A stretch of 64,000 nucleotides of DNA from Streptomyces blattellae (GCF_009709555.1 NZ_WJBG01000121.1:1-64000); one strand, 5' to 3'. Numbered from the stretch's first letter, positions 45,061-57,090 are shown. The notes: generated from the sequence alone by a model not told the origin. Program-made: numbers and translations.

Positions 45061-45162
45061 CTATGTCACATGCGACACCTCGGCACGGCAGCGCACGCGA
45101 CGCCCGTGCCGTACGACACAGGCGGTGCACTGCTTGCCGAAGGTCTCGCTGGCCGGCCTCAC
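45061..45162 (-). CDS. candidate 33-residue Cys-rich small protein
   Basis: A GTG-started frame (45162-45061) reads MRPASETFGKQCTACVVRHG then RRVRCRAEVSHVT. It has a CxxC pair and a third cysteine, good codon bias (nearly all third positions G or C) and a stop 38 bp before the GDT1 transporter on the same strand. The ribosome site is weak (GGAGG about 12 bp upstream), so it is only a candidate; it might also be a leader peptide or a piece of structured RNA. Confidence 0.35.
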   Translation of the reverse strand: MRPASETFGKQCTACVVRHGRRVRCRAEVSHVT

Positions 45163-45411
45163 ACCTGAGGCCCGCCTCCGGGCGCCGGCTCAGACGAGCT
45201 GAGCAGTGTGTCGACGGTCCGGCGAAGAGCTACTCCCCTTCTGCGTCATCCATCGTACGGGACGACCGACGGACCAGAAAGTTCGGTTCTCAACCTTGAT
45301 TTGACATGTGCGCGTCTTTAACTTCTTACCAAACGAACACCTGAACGCAACACGGCGTCGCGAGCATTGCCCCGCCAGCGCCCAACACCCCCACGATTCA
45401 AGGGAGTTCGC

Positions 45412-46056
45412 ATGCCGAAGTTCTACGCGCGTCGACAGTACACCATACTCGCGGCGCTCACCGGACTCATAGGCTCGGTCGCGCTTTTCAACAGCCCGAC
45501 CGCCTCCGCCGCCCTCCCCACCCCCGTCAGCGGCGCCACCGCGCGCAGCTACCTCGCCTCGCTCACCGTGGCGACCGAAGACCGCACCGGCTACGACCGC
45601 GACCTGTTCCCGCACTGGATCACCCAGTCCGGCAACTGCAACACCCGTGAGGTCGTCCTGGATCGCGACGGTACGAACGTCGTCCAGGACTCCTCCTGCG
45701 CCGCCACCAGCGGCAGCTGGTACTCCCCCTACGACGGCGCCACCTGGTCCGCCGCCTCCGACGTCGACATCGACCACCTCGTCCCGCTGGCCGAGGCCTG
45801 GGACTCCGGCGCCGACAGCTGGACCACCTCCCGCCGCCAGTCCTTCGCCAACGACCTGACCCGCCCGCAGCTCATCGCCGTCACGGACAACGTCAACCAG
45901 TCCAAGGGCGACCAGGACCCGGCCACCTGGATGCCGTCCGTCTCCTCCTACCGCTGCACCTACGCCCGCGCCTGGGTCCAGGTGAAGTACTACTACGGCC
46001 TCTCGGTGGACTCCGCCGAGAAGAGCGCGCTCACGAACTACCTGTCCGGCTGCTGA
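45412..46056 (+). CDS. secreted HNH nuclease, DUF1524 type
   Basis: Exported protein of 214 residues. Signal peptide (YTILAALTGLIGSVALFNSP, cleavage after TASA). The domain has the DUF1524 pattern: DVDIDHLVPLAEAWDSGADS (metal-binding Asp/His), NDLTRPQLIAVTDNVNQSKG and DPATWMPSVSSYRCTYARAW with two further conserved residues. Members include extracellular non-specific nucleases (GmrSD-like C-terminal fold). AAGGGAG before ATG 45412 sets the start; 45163-45411 upstream is an AT-richer promoter region with no gene. Confidence 0.88.
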   Translation: MPKFYARRQYTILAALTGLIGSVALFNSPTASAALPTPVSGATARSYLASLTVATEDRTGYDRDLFPHWITQSGNCNTREVVLDRDGTNVVQDSSCAATSGSWYSPYDGATWSAASDVDIDHLVPLAEAWDSGADSWTTSRRQSFANDLTRPQLIAVTDNVNQSKGDQDPATWMPSVSSYRCTYARAWVQVKYYYGLSVDSAEKSALTNYLSGC

Positions 46057-46207
46057 AACCCACGGGCCGACAGCGCGGATTCCGTACCGGAACCTCCCCG
46101 CTGACCTCCGTCGTTCCGTACCGTACGGGGCGACGGAGGAGGCGCACCGAAGGGGCGCTCGAAGCGCCCCCTAGGCGGGCCGACCAAGAAAGAGGCGGGC
46201 GATCACC

Positions 46208-47853
<1,646 letters not shown>

Positions 47854-47869
<16 letters not shown>

Positions 47870-48352
47870 CGGCAACTCGCCGGACACCGTGACGGGTTGG
47901 TCGGCCGACACCCTGACGGACCAGCCGCCCGACACCGCAACGGCAGGTCGCCCGACACCGAGACGGACCGGTCGGCCGACACCGCAACGGCAGGCCGCCT
48001 GACGCCCTGAACGGCCGACGGACTGACTCCGTGACAGACCCGGCGGCTGACACCCTGACAGGCCCGGCGGCTGACGCCGTGAGGAGCCGGTCGGCCTACG
48101 CCGTGACGGCAGGTCGCCTGACGCCGTGACAGACCCGGAGGCTGACACCGTGACGGGCCGGTCGGCCGACACCGTGAGGCAAGCCGCCTGACGCCTTGAA
48201 CCGGTCGGCCCACGCACCGACGGACCAGTCGACCGACGCTCTGACGGACCGGTCGGCCGACGCCCCGTCGGACCGGTCGGCTGACACCCTGACGGACCCG
48301 GCGGCTGACACCCCGGCAGACCGCTCGGCCGGCGTCCTGAACAGCCCGGTTC
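47854..48352. repeat. degenerate minisatellite, about 21 units of 21-24 bp
   Basis: Roughly 21 consecutive units of consensus CGGCYGACACCSTGACGGAC followed by CGGT, most of them 24 bp (some 21-23). The first unit overlaps the last codons of the PhoD-like gene. Units differ at many positions, but GAC-ACC/GCC-GTG is nearly constant. The + frame is stopped; the minus strand reads short Ser/Arg/Pro frames, not a plausible protein. Confidence 0.88.
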
Positions 48353-48535
48353 AGCCGTGATTCCCGCATTCTGTACGTTTGTTGCGCCCGTGGCCCGTGA
48401 TGCGCGTGAGCCGTCCCACACTCGTCGGCCCCGAGGCTCGGATCTCCCCTCCCTCGACGGCATGATGAGGCGGACCGTCCGCTTCTGCTGGGCGGTTCAG
48501 CCGCAACGCGCCCCACACGCCCGGGAGACACCGTT

Positions 48536-50485
48536 TTGTCTGCACCGCCCGCGGAATCCGCAGCGCACGCCGAGTCCGCCGAGGTCCGGGTCGCCCTGGT
48601 CGGCGCGGGGCCGCGCGGTACCAGCGTCCTGGAACGCCTCTGCGCCTCCGCGCCGGAGCTGCTCCCACCCGGCACCCGGCTGACGGTGCATGTGATCGAC
48701 CCGGCGCCGCCGGGCCCCGGCCGGGTCTGGCGCTCCGCGCAGTCCGCCGAGTTGCTGATGAACACGGTGGCCAGTCAGGTGACCCTGTTCACCGACGACA
48801 GCGTGGACTGCTCGGGCCCGGTCCGCCCCGGCCCCAGCCTGCACGACTGGGCGGACGGCGACCTGGGCCCCGACGAGTACCCGACCCGCGCCCACTACGG
48901 CCGCTATCTGGAGTGGGTGTTCGCGAAGGTCGTACGCGAGGCACCGCGGGCGGTACGCGTCGAGACCCACGCGGCACGTGCCGTACGCCTCGACGACGCC
49001 CCCGACGGCCGCCAGACCCTCACCCTCGACGACGGCCGCACCCTCGCCGGCCTGTCCGCCGTCGTCCTCGCCCAGGGCCATCTGCCGACGGTCGCGGACC
49101 TGGCCCAGCGACGGCACGCGGCCTACGCCGAGACCCACGGACTGCGCCACATACCCCCCGCCAACCCGGCCGACGTCGACCTCTCCGCCATATCCCCCGG
49201 CGAACCGGTGCTGCTGCGCGGCCTGGGCCTCAACTTCTTCGACCACACGGCCCTGTTGACCACCGGCCGCGGTGGCCGTTTCGTCCGCACGGACGCCGGC
49301 GCCCTGCGCTACCTGCCCTCCGGCAACGAGCCCCGCCTGTACGCCGGTTCACGCCGCGGCATCCCCTACCAGGCCCGCGGCGACAACGCCAAGGGCCCCT
49401 ACGGACGCCACCTCCCCCGCGTCCTCACCGACGAGACCATCGCCCGCTTCCGCAAGCGCGCCGACTCCGGCGAGGCACCGGACTTCCTGACGGAGATATG
49501 GCCGTTGGCGGCGAAGGAGGTGGAGACCGTCTACTACGAGGCGCTGCTGGGGGTGTACGAGGGGGCGGGCGGCGTGGGCGGGAGCGCGGGCCCAATCGAC
49601 TTCCGCGGCCACTTCCTCGCCGCCCCGCACCGCAGCCCCCAAGAAGCCGCCGTACTGGACGAGTTCGGGGTACCGGAGGCCGACCGCTGGTCCTGGGACC
49701 GCATTTCCCGCCCGTACGCGGGGCGCAACTTCACCGACCCCGGCGCCTGGCGTGCCTGGCTGCTGGCGTATCTGCGCGAGGACGCCGCGCAGGCCGCGCT
49801 CGGCAATGTCGCCGGTCCGCTGAAGGCGGCGCTCGACGTGCTGCGGGATCTGCGCAACGAACTGCGGCAGATCGTCGACCACGGCGGCCTCGCGGGCGCG
49901 TCCCGCCGTGATCACCTGGACCGCTGGTACACGCCGCTCAACGCGTTCCTGTCGATCGGCCCGCCCCGGCGCCGGATCGAGGAGCTGGCGGCACTGATGG
50001 AGGCGGGCGTGGTGGAGGTGCTCGGGCCGCGGCTGGAGGTGCGGGAGGGCGAGGGGGCGTGGCTCGCGCGCTCCCCCGACGTGGCGGGGTCCGCCGTACC
50101 CGTGACCACCCTCATAGAGGCGCGGCTACCGGAACCCGATCTGCGGCGCACGGCCGACGACCTCCTGGCCCGGCTGCTGAAGACCGGACAGTGCCGGCCG
50201 CACACCGTCGACGGCTACGAAACCGGGGGGCTGGACGTGACACCCCGGCCATACCGCCTGATAGACCGTCAAGGTCGGCCGCACACAAGGAGGTTCGCCT
50301 TCGGGGTGCCGACCGAGGGCGTGCACTGGGTGACCGCGGCGGGGGCCCGGCCGGGTGTGGATTCGGTCACGCTTTCGGACGCCGACGCGGTGGCGAGAGC
50401 GGTTCTACGTGCGACGGCGGCCGAGTCGGAGTCGCCGGCAGCGTGCACACCATGGCCGAATGTTGAACTTGCAAGCATTGATTAG
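48536..50485 (+). CDS. FAD/NAD(P)-binding protein (NAD_binding_9 type)
   Basis: Protein of 649 residues. The N-terminal dinucleotide fold is VRVALVGAGPRGTSVLERLC (GxGxxG-like), then VVLAQGHLPTVADL and VLLRGLGLNFFDHTALLTTG, matching the FAD-NAD(P)-binding family related to lycopene-cyclase and ornithine-monooxygenase-like proteins. The reaction is unknown; these proteins are often in Streptomyces secondary metabolism or nitrogen regulation. Start is TTG 48536 with CGGGAG 8 bp upstream. The stop overlaps an iron-box-like sequence. Confidence 0.85.
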   Translation: MSAPPAESAAHAESAEVRVALVGAGPRGTSVLERLCASAPELLPPGTRLTVHVIDPAPPGPGRVWRSAQSAELLMNTVASQVTLFTDDSVDCSGPVRPGPSLHDWADGDLGPDEYPTRAHYGRYLEWVFAKVVREAPRAVRVETHAARAVRLDDAPDGRQTLTLDDGRTLAGLSAVVLAQGHLPTVADLAQRRHAAYAETHGLRHIPPANPADVDLSAISPGEPVLLRGLGLNFFDHTALLTTGRGGRFVRTDAGALRYLPSGNEPRLYAGSRRGIPYQARGDNAKGPYGRHLPRVLTDETIARFRKRADSGEAPDFLTEIWPLAAKEVETVYYEALLGVYEGAGGVGGSAGPIDFRGHFLAAPHRSPQEAAVLDEFGVPEADRWSWDRISRPYAGRNFTDPGAWRAWLLAYLREDAAQAALGNVAGPLKAALDVLRDLRNELRQIVDHGGLAGASRRDHLDRWYTPLNAFLSIGPPRRRIEELAALMEAGVVEVLGPRLEVREGEGAWLARSPDVAGSAVPVTTLIEARLPEPDLRRTADDLLARLLKTGQCRPHTVDGYETGGLDVTPRPYRLIDRQGRPHTRRFAFGVPTEGVHWVTAAGARPGVDSVTLSDADAVARAVLRATAAESESPAACTPWPNVELASID

Positions 50486-50495
50486 GCAGACCTAA
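50482..50495. promoter_or_regulatory. iron-box-like palindrome (DmdR/IdeR type)
   Basis: TTAGGCAGACCTAA: TTAGG and CCTAA are perfect arms around CAGA, matching 14 of the 19 bp of the IdeR/DmdR consensus TTAGGTTAGGCTCACCTAA. It overlaps the stop of the preceding gene and is 78 bp before the DoxX gene start. Confidence 0.5.
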
Positions 50496-50572
50496 CCTGG
50501 GTCACTCGCTCGGTTCTGTCCCCCAGACCGGTCCGTCCCCACGGACCGGCCCGACCGCAGGAGTACCCCCAC

Positions 50573-51034
50573 ATGTCCGGACTGACCGCACGTCTCAACA
50601 GCGCTCAGCCCTACGCCCTCGGCCTGTTCCGCATAGTCGTCGGTCTGCTCTTCGCCTGCCATGGCGCCGCCTCCCTGTTCGGCGTGCTCGGCGGCGCGGC
50701 CGGCACCGGCGGCACCATCGAGGCCGGCTCCTGGCCCGGCTGGTACGCGGCCGTGATCCAGCTCGTCGGCGGCACCCTCGTACTGCTCGGCCTGGGCACC
50801 CGCGCCGCCGCGTTCATCGCCTCGGGCTCCATGGCGTACGCGTACTTCACAGAACACCAGTCGGAGGCCCTCTGGCCGTTGGAGAACGGCGGCGAGCCCT
50901 CGGCGATGTTCTGCTGGGCCTTCCTGCTGCTGGTCTTCACCGGTTCCGGCGCGCTCGGCCTGGACCGGCTGTTCGCGAAGCGCTCGACGGCCAACGAGCA
51001 GCAGGCGGTGGAACACACGCCGGTGGCCGCCTGA
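50573..51034 (+). CDS. DoxX-family membrane protein
   Basis: Protein of 153 residues with four helices: ALGLFRIVVGLLFACHGAAS, WYAAVIQLVGGTLVLLGLGT, ASGSMAYAYFTEH and FCWAFLLLVFTGSGALGLDR. The LFRIVVGLLFACHG and GGTLVLLGLGTRAAAFIASG motifs identify DoxX, a family linked to redox and thiol stress complexes in actinobacteria. ATG 50573 lies after the iron-box-like sequence, so regulation by a Fe-dependent repressor is plausible. Function otherwise unknown. Confidence 0.87.
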   Translation: MSGLTARLNSAQPYALGLFRIVVGLLFACHGAASLFGVLGGAAGTGGTIEAGSWPGWYAAVIQLVGGTLVLLGLGTRAAAFIASGSMAYAYFTEHQSEALWPLENGGEPSAMFCWAFLLLVFTGSGALGLDRLFAKRSTANEQQAVEHTPVAA

Positions 51035-51129
51035 GCGGCAGCGGTTTCCTCAGTGGCACTGCTGACGGCGCCTCTCCCGCGCGCGGGGGAGGCGCCGTCG
51101 CGCCGTCGGGCGGTACGGCGGTTCCGGCC

Positions 51130-51654
51130 TTACACGAAGGGAACCGTGAAGCAGGCCACGCGGCCCCCGCTCGGGCCGGGCATGTCGTGGATCACCACGG
51201 AGGACGCCCCGCCCTCCCGGAAACCCCAGTCGTGGTAGGCGCTCGCCCGGCCGCTGCCGTCCTGGCCCGCGGTGAAGTCCAGCCAGACCTCGTTCTCGGC
51301 GTTGACGTCCGCGGGGTCGGTGGACACCTTGTTCTGGTAGTGGCCGCCCGCCGCGGCGGGGTCGGCGGCACACGGCTTCTGATGCACATGGACGCCGTAC
51401 GCGTGCCCGGGCGTCATGCCCGTCACCCACAGCCGTACGGTCGTCTTGCCGGTCTTCTCCTCGGTCAGCTGACGGATCTCGATCCACGACCCGGCCGGGA
51501 CCAGTGCTATGTCATATGTGACCGCCTCCGTCGCCACGACGGCCGAGGGCGGCACGAAGCGCCCGTCCTTCTGCACCGAGCAGTACTCCGCGCCGCCGCT
51601 GCCGGCCGCGAGCACGGCCGCGGCGACGGCGCCCGCGCATATTCCTGCCACCAT
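51130..51654 (-). CDS. secreted Cu/Zn superoxide dismutase-like protein
   Basis: Protein of 174 residues. N-terminal hydrophobic signal (ICAGAVAAAVLAAGSGGA). The Greek-key Cu/Zn SOD core is present: GHAYGVHVHQKPCAADPAAA has the HVH copper ligands, GGHYQNKVS the bridging His, VWLDFTAGQDGSGRASAYHD and WGFREGGASSVVIHDMPGP the last ligands. Actinobacterial members are exported and protect against superoxide. The Cu/Zn ligands look complete, so it is probably active. GTG/ATG start near 51654 with an upstream hairpin-poor leader. Confidence 0.82.
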   Translation of the reverse strand: MVAGICAGAVAAAVLAAGSGGAEYCSVQKDGRFVPPSAVVATEAVTYDIALVPAGSWIEIRQLTEEKTGKTTVRLWVTGMTPGHAYGVHVHQKPCAADPAAAGGHYQNKVSTDPADVNAENEVWLDFTAGQDGSGRASAYHDWGFREGGASSVVIHDMPGPSGGRVACFTVPFV

Positions 51655-51889
51655 GATGTGTACCGTTCCTCACGTTCTGGAGTGATCTGTCGCCCCTTGT
51701 CCGTGCTACGGGACAGTGGCCGAGGCCGCCCCCGGGGTGCGGCAGCCGGGTGAACATGCGGCGCGGACCCCACGAGCCCCCCGTGATTCACCTGTCACAC
51801 CCTCGGCGTACGCTGTGTGGCTGTCATGGCCGCCCCTGCCGCTCCCCCGCGACATCGCGGCGCGGCGGGACGGGCCTACGGGGGAGTTC

Positions 51890-52507
51890 ATGGGAGTAGC
51901 GGTGTTCGAGAGTGTGGGGTCGCTGACGGCCGGCCCATGGATTTATGCCGTGGTGGCCCTGTCCGTCCTCCTGGACGTCTTCGTCCCGGTCCTGCCGAGC
52001 GGGGTCCTGGTCATCACGGCGGCGACGGCGGCAGCCGCGGGTTCGGCGACCGGCGAGGTACCGGAGCACGTCCCCGACATCCTGGCCCTGACGCTGTGCG
52101 CCACGACGGCTTCCGTGCTGGGCGACCTGGTCGCCTACCGACTGGCCTGGGCGGGCGGCCCCCGCCTGGACCGCGCCATCGCCCGCTCCCGGCGTCTGAG
52201 CACCGCGCAGGAACGTCTCGGCACGGCTCTCGCCCGGGGCGGTGGAGCCCTGGTGGTCCTGGCCCGGTTCGCCCCCGCCGGCCGCTCGGTCGTCTCCTTC
52301 TCCGCGGGCGCCGCCCACCGCCGCGCCCGCGACTTCCTCCCCTGGTCCGCCCTGGCCGGCCTCTCCTGGGCCACCTACAGCGTCACCCTCGGCTACTTCG
52401 GCGCCCACTGGCTGGGCGCGACCTGGCTGGCGACGGCCGTGTCAGTGGCGTCCCTGTTCGCGGCGGGCGCGGTCGCGGGGTACCTGATGCGCCGGAGACC
52501 GGCCTGA
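51890..52507 (+). CDS. DedA-family (SNARE-associated Golgi) membrane protein
   Basis: Protein of 205 residues with four to five helices and the DedA core: DVFVPVLPSGVLVITAATAA near the N-terminus, LGDLVAYRLAWAGGPRLDRA, ARGGGALVVLARFAPAGRSV (FxRFxP[A/G]xR motif) and FSAGAAHRRARDFLPWSALA. DedA proteins act on membrane lipid translocation (undecaprenyl phosphate or phospholipids). GGGGGAG before ATG 51890 sets the start. Confidence 0.9.
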   Translation: MGVAVFESVGSLTAGPWIYAVVALSVLLDVFVPVLPSGVLVITAATAAAAGSATGEVPEHVPDILALTLCATTASVLGDLVAYRLAWAGGPRLDRAIARSRRLSTAQERLGTALARGGGALVVLARFAPAGRSVVSFSAGAAHRRARDFLPWSALAGLSWATYSVTLGYFGAHWLGATWLATAVSVASLFAAGAVAGYLMRRRPA

Positions 52508-52535
52508 GCGCTTCGCTGGATGTGCGATTCGCTTG

Positions 52536-52604
52536 CCGCGGGCCGGTGGGGGCTGGCCGCGCCCACGCGGCGGAGCCGCACATTGATACAGCCCCGCGCC
52601 CCTT
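52536..52604 (-). repeat. ~70 bp interspersed repeat, copy 4
   Basis: Minus strand: AGGGGCGCGGGGCTGTATCA, then TGTGCGGCTCCGCCGCGTGG and CCGGCCCGCGG. Same element as the other three copies, here in the gap between DedA and DUF2277 genes. Confidence 0.85.
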
Positions 52605-52725
52605 CGAAGCGCGGCCAACCACAGCCCGCTCCACCAGGGCCGCTCAGGGCCTCTCCGGCCCGTCGAGTGCCGGCGTCGCGTGGCCTGGGCCGCCCGTCTG
52701 CGGCGCTGCGGTTCCGGAAAGCTGG

Positions 52726-52777
52726 CCTGATCCACCGGCCTGATCCACCGGCCTGATCCACCGGCCTGATCCGCCGG
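52726..52777. repeat. 13 bp tandem repeat
   Basis: CCTGATCCACCGG occurs four times in a row (last copy with one change). No gene is seen in 52508-52840 apart from this and the interspersed repeat. Confidence 0.9.
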
Positions 52778-52840
52778 GCAGGCCCTGGCCGGCCGCTGTC
52801 GTCCGGCCCGCGGAGTGCCGTAGCCCGCCGGATCCGCCCC

Positions 52841-53077
52841 TTACCCGGCCCGTCGAGCACCAGCACCCGCCCCCCGGATCTCCAACCCGTCCAGCAGCTC
52901 TGCGGTGGCCTCGGCGATCGCGTTCACGGCGCGGTCGAAGACCTCCTGATTGTGCGCGGCCGGCGCCCGGAACCCGGACACCTTCCGCACATACTGCAAG
53001 GCGGCGGCCCGGATCTCTTCCTCGGTCGCCTCCTCGGCCAACACCGGCGGACGAAGCGTCTTGATACTGCGGCACAT
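52841..53077 (-). CDS. DUF2277 protein
   Basis: Small protein of 78 residues with the DUF2277 signature: MCRSIKTLRPPVLAEEATEE, then AAALQYVRKVSGFRAPAAHN and VFDRAVNAIAEATAELLDGL. Function unknown; members are widespread and often near metabolic genes. ATG 53077 fits; the open frame continues upstream but through the promoter of the divergent gene. Confidence 0.85.
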   Translation of the reverse strand: MCRSIKTLRPPVLAEEATEEEIRAAALQYVRKVSGFRAPAAHNQEVFDRAVNAIAEATAELLDGLEIRGAGAGARRAG

Positions 53078-53224
53078 GACCCCAGTCTCACCCCGCACAG
53101 GGCGACCGGCAGAGATTCCACGGAGAAACCCGTGCCGGGAAGCCCTGTGCCGGTGCGCGGGTCGCCTGCGATGATCGTTCCGAGGCGGCCACCGCTCCGG
53201 GGCCGACCGACGAAGGGGAAAGAC

Positions 53225-54127
53225 ATGGCGAACGACGAACTCACCGTGGCCGTACTCGGTCCGGGCGGCATCGGCGGACTGCTCGCCGGCCTCCTTGCCC
53301 ATGCCGGGCATCGGGTGATCTGCCTGGCCCGGGAGGACACCGCCAAGACGCTCAGCACGGGCGGAATCCAGGTCAGCAGCGGACAGTTCGGCGGCTTCAC
53401 GGCCCGCGTCGAGGCCGCCACCGAGCTGCGCGAACCGGTCGACGCCTGCCTGATCGCCGTCAAGCACACGGCACTTGACGCAGCCCTCGACCGCGTCCCG
53501 CCCACCGCGCTCGGCGACGCCCTGCTCGTGCCGTTCCTCAACGGCGTCGACCACCCCGCGGCCCTGCGCGCCCTCTACCGCCCCGACCGGGTCGCCCCCG
53601 CTGCCATCCGCGTGGAGTCGACGCGCGTCGCGACGGGGCGGATCGAGCACACCAGCCCCTTCGCCGAGATCGACCTGACCGGCACCGACGTCCCCCCGCA
53701 CCGCCTCGACGCCCTCGCCGCGACCCTCACCGCCGCGGGCCCGACCACCCGCGTCCTGCCCGACGAGACGGCGGCCCTGTGGGCGAAGATGTCCTTCCTG
53801 GCGCCCCTCGCCCTGCTGACCACCCGCTACGGACTCCCGCTCGGCGACGTACGCACCCGCCATCGCGAGGAGTTGACCGCTCTGGTGGAGGAGACCGCGG
53901 CGGTCAGCCGCGCCTGCGGCGGCCCCGGCGACCCCGCCAGGTCACTCGCCGGCTACGACACCTTCCCGCCGCACACCAAGTCGTCGATGCAGCGCGACGC
54001 GGAAGCCGGCCGCCCACTGGAACTCGACGCGATCGGCGGCGCGTTGCTCCGCGCGGCCGAGCGGCACGGGGTGCCGGTGCCCGTGGCGACCAGGGTGATA
54101 AACGATTTGAGGGACGCCGGCCACTGA
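53225..54127 (+). CDS. 2-dehydropantoate 2-reductase-like (ApbA/PanE family)
   Basis: NADPH-dependent reductase of 300 residues: the N-terminal Rossmann motif is [20 protein letters not shown], then [15 protein letters not shown] and [18 protein letters not shown], and the C-terminal catalytic helix region [16 protein letters not shown], with Lys in the expected KxxxN-like place and [20 protein letters not shown]. It could make pantoate for CoA, or reduce another 2-oxo acid; many Streptomyces have several paralogues. ATG 53225 after AAGGGGAAAG. Divergent from DUF2277. Confidence 0.87.
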   Translation: MANDELTVAVLGPGGIGGLLAGLLAHAGHRVICLAREDTAKTLSTGGIQVSSGQFGGFTARVEAATELREPVDACLIAVKHTALDAALDRVPPTALGDALLVPFLNGVDHPAALRALYRPDRVAPAAIRVESTRVATGRIEHTSPFAEIDLTGTDVPPHRLDALAATLTAAGPTTRVLPDETAALWAKMSFLAPLALLTTRYGLPLGDVRTRHREELTALVEETAAVSRACGGPGDPARSLAGYDTFPPHTKSSMQRDAEAGRPLELDAIGGALLRAAERHGVPVPVATRVINDLRDAGH

Positions 54128-54345
54128 GCGCTCCGCCGGTGGATGCCCTGCCGGCCCTCAGGCTGTTCCTGAGGGAGGTACGGCGAGGAATCGGAGGGAG
54201 GCATGTGAGTTGTGCGACTCTCCGGCAAGTTCCGGCGGATATATGCAGGATGGGCAGCAGCAGCGGAGGGTGCGGGCGCAGTTTACGTGGGGGACCGCGT
54301 TGCCGTTGGCCTCGCCACCCGACCTTTCTGAAAGGTGCCGGTGTG

Positions 54346-57090
54346 ATGCTCAAGGGGCGGGTCAGGGAACGTGCAGCTCTCGATCGGTTTGTCGCGGATC
54401 TGCGCAAGGGACTGAGCGGTGTCGTCCTCTTACGGGGTGACGCCGGCATCGGCAAGACCGTGTTATTGGATCATGCGGCGGCGGAGTCGGCCGACCTGCG
54501 TGTCCTGTGGGTGGCGGGTGTGGAGGCGGAGTCCGGGTTCCCGTTCGCGGCGCTGCACCGTCTCCTCGTACCGTTCCTGGACGGTCTCAAGGAGCCCGGG
54601 GCGCTGCCCGGGACCCAGCACGCCGCGCTGCGGGTGGCGTGCGGGCTGGCCGACGGTCCGCCCGCCGACCCGTTCCTGGTGGGGCTTGCGACGCTCACGC
54701 TGCTGGCGGAGGCCGCGAAGCAGCGGCCCGTGCTGGCCTGCGTCGACGACGCCCAGTGGCTGGATGAGGAGTCCTTCGGCGCGCTCGCCTTCGTCGGCCG
54801 GCGGGTGCACGCCGAGGGCGTCGGCCTGCTGTTCGCCGCGCGGACCGGTTTCCACGTACCCGCCGGCCTGCCCTGCACCGAAGTCGCCGGTCTGGAGGAC
54901 GAGTTCGCTCTGGAACTGCTGCGTGAGACCGTCCCCGGACGGCTCGACGCCCGTATCGCGGCACGGATCGTGGCGGCCACGGCCGGGAACCCGCTGGCGC
55001 TGGCCGACCTGGGGCAGGAGCTGTCCGCCGACCAGCTCTGCGGAGGGTTCGCGCTGCCCGAACCGCTGCCGGTGGGCAGCAGGTTGGAGGCGCATTACCT
55101 CCAGCGGGTCCGCGAGCTGCCGGAGCCGACACAGACCTGGCTGCTCCTCGCCGCCGCGGAGCCCGGCGGCGACCTCGGCTACCTCACGGGCGCGGCACGC
55201 CGGCTCGGGATCGGCGCGGAAGCTTCCGGTCCGGCCGAAGCCGTGCGTCTGGTGGTGCTGCGCGCCGCCGCGGAGTTCCGCCATCCACTGGTGCGGTCGG
55301 CCGTCTACAGCGGCGCCACCAGCGTCGAGCGCAGACGGGCGCACCGGGCTCTCGCGGAGGTCACCGACCGGCCTGCCGACGCCGACCGGCGGGCCTGGCA
55401 TCTCGCCGCGGCCGCGATCGGGACGGATGCGGCCGTCGCCGCGGAAGTGGAACGCGTGGCCGACCGGGCGGGCGCACGGGGTGGCTACGCCGCACGCGCC
55501 ACCTTCCTGACCCGGGCGGCCGAGCTGACGCCGGGCGGCGAGGTGCGAGCGGGGCGGCTGCTGGCAGCCGCCGAGGCGGCGCTGCGGGCGGGGGCGCCGC
55601 TTCAGGCGGAGTCGCTGCTGGACGGCTTCGATGCGGGGCTGCTCGGCGATGTCGGCCGGGGCCGGGCGCTGTTGGTCCGGGCGAACACGGCCATCGCGCT
55701 GGGCCGCGCGCATTCGTACGCGCAGGCGCCGGCGCTGTGCCTGCGCGCCGCTCAGCTGCTGACCGACGGGGCCCCGGACCTGGCTCGTACGGCGCTCCTC
55801 AGGGCGATCGACCGCGCCATCACCGCCGAGCATCTGATGCGGGACACGACGCCGGCCGAGATCGCCCGGGCCGTGGAGGCGCTGATACCGCGCACCGGTG
55901 AGGCGACCGGCGTCGATCTCGTGCTGCGCGGCTTCGCCGCCCTGGCCACCGACGACTACGAACGCGCCGTACCCCATCTGCGGCGGGCCTGCGCCGTGGT
56001 GCTGGACCCGGACACCCCCGAGGAGGAGGTGCTGCGCGGCTATCTGCCCGTCATCACCATGTCGATGCTCCTGTGGGACGAGCGGACGCACCCCGCCGTC
56101 ATCGGGCGGGTGGCCGACGTCGCCCGGCGGACCGGCGCCCTGTCGCACCTGGACACCGCGCTGTACTGCGCCACGATGTCCGAGACCACTCTCGGCGAGC
56201 TGGCGGCTGCCGACGACCTGTCGGCCGAGGGGCATCAGATCCGTGCGGCGATCGGCGCGAGCGACGACGTGTGGGCCATCTACCAGCATCCCGAACTGCT
56301 GGCCTGGCACGGCGAGCGCGAGGATCTCGACGCCGTGCTGCGCGGGTCGATGGAGGCCGGCGCATGGCTCGGCAGCGGCGCGGTGGAGTGCATCGCCCGC
56401 ATCGGCATGATGGTGCTGGCGCTCAGCCACAGCGACTACGCCCGGGCGCGCACCATCGGGCAGGAGCTGCTCGAACACGACGTGCTCGGGGTGCATTCCC
56501 GGCTGCTCCCCCACCTTGCCGAGGCGGCCGTACGCTGCGGCGACCGGGTACTGGCCACGGCGGTACTGGAAAGGCTCGCCGCCCGCGCGACGGCCTCCGG
56601 CACCCCCTGGGCCCTTGGCCTGCTGGCTCGCTCACGCGCCCTGCTCGCGACGGTCGACGACGCCGAAGCGCTGTACCACGAGGCGATCAGCCTGCTGTCG
56701 GGCACCAGAGCGCGCGCCGATCTCGCCGTCGCCCACCTGTTGTACGGCGAGTGGCTGCGTCGCCGTAAGCGCCGCAAGGACGCCCGCGAGCAACTGCGCA
56801 CGGCCGTCGCCATGTTCGATGCCATGGGGGCCATGGGATACGCCGCGCGCGCCGCCCAGGAGCTCGCCGCCACCGGGACGCGACCCCAGCGCGGGACCGC
56901 CTGTCCGGCGAACACGCTGACCCCGCAGGAACAGCAGATCGCCCGCCTCGCCAAAAGCCGCGCGACCAATGCCGAGATCGCCGCCCAGCTGTACATCAGC
57001 GCCAGCACCGTCGACTACCACCTGCGGAAGATCTTCCGGAAGCTCGACGTGACGTCCCGGCGCCAACTCCAGCACACCTTGGACGACTGA
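54346..57090 (+). CDS. LuxR-family LAL regulator with NTPase domain
   Basis: Large regulator of 914 residues. An N-terminal AAA/STAND NTPase (Walker A GDAGIGKT at 31-38, Walker [17 protein letters not shown]) is followed by long TPR-like helical repeats and a C-terminal LuxR HTH (about 850-914: [40 protein letters not shown]). LAL proteins activate secondary metabolism or maltose-type operons after binding an inducer and ATP. ATG 54346 (GTG 54343 alternatively) begins after a region without gene. The alpha/beta hydrolase follows 95 bp downstream and is a likely target. No own operator identified. Confidence 0.92.
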   Translation: MLKGRVRERAALDRFVADLRKGLSGVVLLRGDAGIGKTVLLDHAAAESADLRVLWVAGVEAESGFPFAALHRLLVPFLDGLKEPGALPGTQHAALRVACGLADGPPADPFLVGLATLTLLAEAAKQRPVLACVDDAQWLDEESFGALAFVGRRVHAEGVGLLFAARTGFHVPAGLPCTEVAGLEDEFALELLRETVPGRLDARIAARIVAATAGNPLALADLGQELSADQLCGGFALPEPLPVGSRLEAHYLQRVRELPEPTQTWLLLAAAEPGGDLGYLTGAARRLGIGAEASGPAEAVRLVVLRAAAEFRHPLVRSAVYSGATSVERRRAHRALAEVTDRPADADRRAWHLAAAAIGTDAAVAAEVERVADRAGARGGYAARATFLTRAAELTPGGEVRAGRLLAAAEAALRAGAPLQAESLLDGFDAGLLGDVGRGRALLVRANTAIALGRAHSYAQAPALCLRAAQLLTDGAPDLARTALLRAIDRAITAEHLMRDTTPAEIARAVEALIPRTGEATGVDLVLRGFAALATDDYERAVPHLRRACAVVLDPDTPEEEVLRGYLPVITMSMLLWDERTHPAVIGRVADVARRTGALSHLDTALYCATMSETTLGELAAADDLSAEGHQIRAAIGASDDVWAIYQHPELLAWHGEREDLDAVLRGSMEAGAWLGSGAVECIARIGMMVLALSHSDYARARTIGQELLEHDVLGVHSRLLPHLAEAAVRCGDRVLATAVLERLAARATASGTPWALGLLARSRALLATVDDAEALYHEAISLLSGTRARADLAVAHLLYGEWLRRRKRRKDAREQLRTAVAMFDAMGAMGYAARAAQELAATGTRPQRGTACPANTLTPQEQQIARLAKSRATNAEIAAQLYISASTVDYHLRKIFRKLDVTSRRQLQHTLDD

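Noticed and set aside
45024..45180. yybP-ykoY manganese riboswitch before the GDT1 gene
   Set aside because: Expected for the gene type, but the conserved loop sequences are not visible; the stretch is better described by the small ORF candidate.
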